From positions 1 through 7,609 of the forward strand of contig CAVLDO010000037.1 of assembly GCA_963662035.1 (NCBI GenBank): a stretch of 7,609 nt of DNA, read 5' to 3'. The notes under the pieces were generated by a model that was given only the letters and a program-made list of their open reading frames with translations, was not told the DNA's origin and made no database searches. Of this stretch, positions 4,757 to 7,609 are shown piece after piece; position 1 is the first letter of the stretch, and every line of letters starts with the position of its first letter. This DNA is from Equibacterium sp963662035. GTDB lineage: Bacteria > Bacteroidota > Bacteroidia > Bacteroidales > UBA932. Position numbers and translations under genes: made by a program.

Positions 4757-7096
4757 ATGAAGAGCTATTTTAAGTTTCTGCTGAAAAACAAACTTTACTC
4801 CATTGTGGAAATCCTGGGGCTTTCCGTGGCACTGGGCTTTGTTATTCTGCTGGTGAGCTACGCTGCGACCGAATTCAGCGTAGGAGCCCGCCAGCCTAAA
4901 TCCAAAGATATCTACGCCATCGGGACGGGCAAAGATGCCGGACTGACTCTTGGCACCGGCGAGGAATTTTTTCCCGGCATCCCTCAAATCAAGTCATATA
5001 CCAGAGTAGCCCCTTATGGTGCCGCAAACATTACGATAGGGGAGGATTATTATTCTGTGAAGGCCGTGGCTCTGGATACGAACTTCTGCCGGCTGTTCGA
5101 CTACCGCATCACGGGATGCGACACGCGCAGGATTTTGGCCTCAGAAACCGATGCCCTTGTGTCGGAGAGCTTCGCCCGCAAAGCTTTCGGCACCGACAAC
5201 CCTGTCGGGAGGAGCTTCAGCCTGTCGGGAAAGACTTACGTCATCTGCGGCACAATCGAGGATTTCGGACCTTACGACGAGTTCAAACCTTACGACATAT
5301 TTTTGAGTATGAAGGTGATGGAGGGTGAGCTGGAGCGGATGGACCACTTCGGGATGGTCCAGACTTTCGTCACCCTCTCCCCGGGCGCGGATCCTGAAGC
5401 AGTGGCAGAAAAACTGCTTGACAAATATATGGCGTACTGGGGCGATTGGTACCACAAAGACTCTTCGTACGGAGGTTTTCTGTACGGCTCGACCCTCACC
5501 CGTTTTGACAAGCTCTATTTCTCTGATCTGCAATGCTACAATCCGCTTCGTAAGGGAGATAAAAAGGTCGTGGAGATTCTCCTTATAGTGGCTTTCGTGC
5601 TCCTGGTCTCCGCCATCTTCAATTATATCAACCTCACTGTGGCCCAGAGCGGCAAACGGGCAAAGGAAATGGCTATGCGAAGGCTCCTCGGAGAATCATC
5701 GAAGCGCATAATATCCAGATATATATCTGAAGCTTTCGTCTTTACTGCGATCTGTTTTGCTCTGGGGCTGCTATTGGCTGCAGGCCTTAAAGGGTGGTTC
5801 GAAGAGCTGCTCGATGCGAATATTGTCTTGGTGGCGGATGCCGGAAGCATCGCGGCCGCTCTGGGGCTGTTGGCACTCATCTCGCTTGTGTCGGCGCTGC
5901 TGCCTGCCGCACTCGTATCCAAGTTCCAGCCTGTAGATGTCGTGAAGGGCAACTTCCGCCTGCAGAGCAAACTGGTGCTAAGCAAGATATTCATAGTCTG
6001 CCAGAATGTGTTAAGCACCGTGCTGATTGCGGTGTCGCTGACAATGCTGCTGCAGATGCATCATATGCTAACGCTGCCGACAGGTTACGAGACAGAAGAT
6101 CTGCTGAATATCAGCACCCATTCGCTGGGCTATAGAAACACGGCCGCAAACCAGGCTCTCTATGACCGCCTGGGCAAACTGCCGCAGGTGCAGCAAATCG
6201 GATGCTATAGCGCAGCTCCTTTCGCCTGCGGGTCAAACGGAGTGCAAATCGACAATGAGAAGCAGTCCTGGCTGAGACTGGTGATGATCGACAGCACCGC
6301 GTTCCGGATGTTCGGATTCAAGGTGGTGGAGCAGTACAGCGAACCTATCGAGGGAGAAAGCTGCTGGATAGCACGGGAGACGAAACAGCGCTACGGCGTG
6401 TCGGCCGATAAACCGTACATCGGCAAAAATGAGGCATATAAAGTGTGCGGCGTCATCGAGGATTTCAGAGTGAACAATGCTCTGGACGAGCCGATGGAGG
6501 ACAGCCATTGCGCGGTGATGATACGCAGCGGCCGGCAGGCCTGCTTTGGTATGGTTATCAAGACCGCCGGCAGCCGCAAGGAGGCCGTCGAAGCTGTGCG
6601 CGGTGTCTGGACAGAAGTTGCAAAGGAGTATCTCGGAGTGCCTTCCGAGCCGCGAATTCTCAAGTATGTCAATGATTATCTGAATGATGCGCTCACGGGT
6701 ACACGCAATACGATGAAGCTCGTGATGACCTTTATGCTGCTCGCGATTCTCATCTCCGCGCTCGGGCTTTTTGCCATGGCGGTTTACTACACCGACCAGC
6801 AGGCGCGCGCAGTTGCGCTCCGCAAGATTTTCGGCTCCGGAGTGAATCAGGCCGCCGGCAGGCTTTCCAGGTCGTTCATCATTATGACGCTCGCCGCCAT
6901 AGCCATCGCCGTGCCTGTCAGCATCTGGGCCATACGCTTCTATCTCAACGGATTCTATAATGCCATCGGCTTTCCGTTGGGGGCGATTCCGGCCGCCGCT
7001 GCGCTGACCTTGGTAATTTCATTCTTCTCCATCGTCACGCAGACGCTCAAGACAGCGCACGCCAACCCTGTGGATACGCTCAAGCGGCAGGATTGA
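4757..7096 (+). CDS. FtsX/MacB-like ABC transporter permease, two-module
   Basis: This is an inner-membrane permease of 779 residues with two repeats of the MacB periplasmic-core plus FtsX architecture. TM1 is at about 17-37 (SIVEILGLSVALGFVILLVS), followed by a periplasmic domain to about 270, TM2-TM4 (about 272-292, 325-343, 364-385), TM5 (about 410-432), a second periplasmic domain, and TM6-TM8 (about 654-678, 706-726, 743-765). Each module has the FtsX motif after its first helix (AMRRLLGESSKRII and ALRKIFGSGVNQ) and ends with an NPVD-like tail (FQPVDVVKG; ANPVDTLKRQ). Such proteins work with a separate cytosolic ATPase and act as mechanotransmitters or exporters rather than classic pores; no ATPase gene is in this window. 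The frame is open from ATG 4682, but ATG 4757 (MKSYFKFLLKNKLYS) is the family-like start and clears the upstream motif cluster. The substrate is unknown. Confidence 0.92.
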   Translation: MKSYFKFLLKNKLYSIVEILGLSVALGFVILLVSYAATEFSVGARQPKSKDIYAIGTGKDAGLTLGTGEEFFPGIPQIKSYTRVAPYGAANITIGEDYYSVKAVALDTNFCRLFDYRITGCDTRRILASETDALVSESFARKAFGTDNPVGRSFSLSGKTYVICGTIEDFGPYDEFKPYDIFLSMKVMEGELERMDHFGMVQTFVTLSPGADPEAVAEKLLDKYMAYWGDWYHKDSSYGGFLYGSTLTRFDKLYFSDLQCYNPLRKGDKKVVEILLIVAFVLLVSAIFNYINLTVAQSGKRAKEMAMRRLLGESSKRIISRYISEAFVFTAICFALGLLLAAGLKGWFEELLDANIVLVADAGSIAAALGLLALISLVSALLPAALVSKFQPVDVVKGNFRLQSKLVLSKIFIVCQNVLSTVLIAVSLTMLLQMHHMLTLPTGYETEDLLNISTHSLGYRNTAANQALYDRLGKLPQVQQIGCYSAAPFACGSNGVQIDNEKQSWLRLVMIDSTAFRMFGFKVVEQYSEPIEGESCWIARETKQRYGVSADKPYIGKNEAYKVCGVIEDFRVNNALDEPMEDSHCAVMIRSGRQACFGMVIKTAGSRKEAVEAVRGVWTEVAKEYLGVPSEPRILKYVNDYLNDALTGTRNTMKLVMTFMLLAILISALGLFAMAVYYTDQQARAVALRKIFGSGVNQAAGRLSRSFIIMTLAAIAIAVPVSIWAIRFYLNGFYNAIGFPLGAIPAAAALTLVISFFSIVTQTLKTAHANPVDTLKRQD

Positions 7097-7098
7097 CC

Positions 7099-7253
7099 GG
7101 GAGTTTTGCCGCGTTCCGTGCCTGTAGAGCGCCGTTTTGGGCACGGCCTGGGAGTTTCGCCGCGTCCCGTGCCCGTGGAGCGCCGTTTTGGGCACAGACC
7201 GGGGAGTTTCGCCGCGCCCCGTGCCCGTAGAGCCCCGTTTCGGGCACGGCCGG
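7099..7253. repeat. Three tandem copies of a 51-bp repeat
   Basis: Units begin with GGGAGTTT at 7099, 7150 and 7202 and are 51, 52 and 52 bp long. Each has a conserved inner dyad: in the third unit CCGTGCCCG and CGGGCACGG pair over 9 bp, and in the first unit CCGTGCC pairs with GGCACGG. Differences between units often fall in the loop or keep pairing through a G-U, which hints that the hairpin matters. The array starts 2 bp after the permease stop codon. A repetitive peptide can be read in several frames, but the lengths shift frame between units, so I treat it as non-coding. Confidence 0.85.
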
Positions 7254-7308
7254 GGGATGATCGCTTTAGCGCATCAAAGTCGCGGATGCCTAAAGGGGCG
7301 TAGCGGGT
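7254..7308. repeat. 55-bp direct repeat, copy 1
   Basis: This copy is identical to 7555-7609 except at one base (G7259 versus A7560). Together with the preceding 51-bp unit the matching block is about 107 bp (7202-7308 versus 7504-7609, about 95% identical by eye), with a period of about 302 bp. The repeat forms the left half of the long hairpin at 7269-7353. Confidence 0.9.
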
Positions 7309-7353
7309 ATTTTTTCTACCCGCCAAGCCCCTTTAGGCGGAGCGCTGATGCGC
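7269..7353. repeat. Long multi-stem hairpin
   Basis: Three nested perfect stems share one axis. The outer stem is GCGCATCA (7269-7276) with TGATGCGC (7346-7353). The middle stem is GCCTAAAGGGGC (7288-7299) with GCCCCTTTAGGC (7327-7338). The inner stem is GCGGGTA (7303-7309) with TACCCGC (7317-7323), closed by a loop of six Ts and a C. That is 27 pairs in all, separated by a 3x3 internal loop and an 11x7 internal loop. The T-run is in the loop and not after the stem, so it does not look like a standard terminator. It might still end transcripts, stabilise mRNA 3' ends, or be a mobile hairpin element. Confidence 0.8.
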
Positions 7354-7473
7354 GCCAGCCTCCAGTTCCTTCAACAAAGAGTTAATCCACGCGAATCCTT
7401 CGGCACGTATGTCAACATCGTCCCAGCCAAGTTGGAAATTCCGGGAACCACCTTTGCGAACAACTATGTCCGC
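7354..7473 (-). other. Unique spacer between repeats, with a possible gene remnant on the minus strand
   Basis: About 120 bp here show none of the flanking repeats and are less GC-rich. On the minus strand one frame reads through with protein-like content (RNFQLGWDDVDIRAEGFAW, then INSLLKELEAGAHQ) and stops at a TAA inside the hairpin (7333-7335). Upstream that frame continues into the 51-bp repeat, so no proper start of its own is seen. It could be the 3' end of a gene cut by repeat insertion, or chance. I recognise no family. Confidence 0.25.
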
Positions 7474-7554
7474 GCCCGGGGAGCCACGTTTCGGGCACGG
7501 ACAGGGAGTTTCGCCGCGCCCCGTGCCTGTAGAGCCCGTTTCGGGCACGGCCTT
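7474..7554. repeat. Partial plus full copy of the 51-bp repeat
   Basis: 7474-7503 matches only the second half of the unit (GCCCGGGGAGCCACG followed by TTTCGGGCACGGACA). 7504-7554 is a full 51-bp copy, closest to the unit at 7202-7253. The full copy keeps the CCGTGCC...GGCACGG dyad. The truncated unit marks the junction with the unique spacer. Confidence 0.8.
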
Positions 7555-7609
7555 GGGATAATCGCTTTAGCGCATCAAAGTCGCGGATGCCTAAAGGGGC
7601 GTAGCGGGT
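7555..7609. repeat. 55-bp direct repeat, copy 2 (cut by the window end)
   Basis: This is the second copy of the block at 7254-7308. It is exact over the last 49 bases and has one mismatch over 55. It ends at the window edge just before the apex of the predicted hairpin, so whether the right half of the hairpin follows cannot be seen. Confidence 0.88.

Noticed and set aside
7099..7253. CRISPR array
   Set aside because: The units are contiguous with no unique spacers between them, they are too long, and no cas genes are present.
7106..7303. Plus-strand open frame encoding a repeated PVERRFGH peptide
   Set aside because: The repetition comes from the 51-bp DNA repeat; unit lengths of 52 shift the frame, and the composition is Arg/Pro-rich.
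7288..7338. Standard rho-independent terminator for the permease
   Set aside because: The T-run is in the loop and not after the 3' arm, and the hairpin is about 190 bp beyond the stop codon.
7254..7353. Integron attC site
   Set aside because: No GTTRRRY/RYYYAAC core boxes at the ends of the hairpin; the fold is too perfect and no integrase is present.

Overview
The window looks like a chromosomal segment of a Bacteroidota (Bacteroidales-type) bacterium of fairly high GC. The evidence is a pyruvate kinase with the Bacteroidota-style N-terminus, a TonB-dependent outer-membrane receptor, a large two-module FtsX/MacB-like permease, and promoters that fit the phylum's TAnnTTTG -7 box. The species cannot be named from the sequence alone.

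Layout: (1) 1-142, a possible 3' end of an unrecognised plus-strand gene. (2) 256-1659, pyruvate kinase (pyk), preceded by a TATTTTTG -7 box. (3) 1679-1983, a regulatory leader: a promoter, a well-conserved FMN riboswitch (RFN element) carrying a large extra hairpin in its last arm, and a 12-bp intrinsic terminator whose U-tract ends directly at the next start codon. (4) 1984-4461, a TonB-dependent receptor followed by its own terminator. (5) 4506-4756, an intergenic region with GC-rich hairpins, then a cluster of TGTAAA/TTTACA motifs. (6) 4757-7096, an FtsX/MacB-like ABC permease. (7) 7097-7609, a non-coding region with 51-bp tandem repeats, a roughly 107-bp direct repeat spaced about 302 bp apart, a long multi-stem hairpin and a short unique insert. 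The last repeat copy runs off the window.

The most interesting unit is the leader plus receptor. An FMN-sensing riboswitch directly in front of a TonB-dependent receptor, with no SusD-like partner gene following, predicts that the receptor imports a flavin (riboflavin, FMN, or a flavin-bearing complex) across the outer membrane and is shut off when FMN is plentiful. The mechanism can be read from the sequence: the 5' arm of the terminator (GCCTTGAA) can pair instead with the conserved TTCAGGGC at the foot of the aptamer, giving mutually exclusive ON and OFF folds. The riboswitch identity is well supported. The transported substrate is an inference.

Pyk and the permease appear to be independent transcription units unrelated to the receptor, although no terminator is visible between pyk and the riboswitch promoter.
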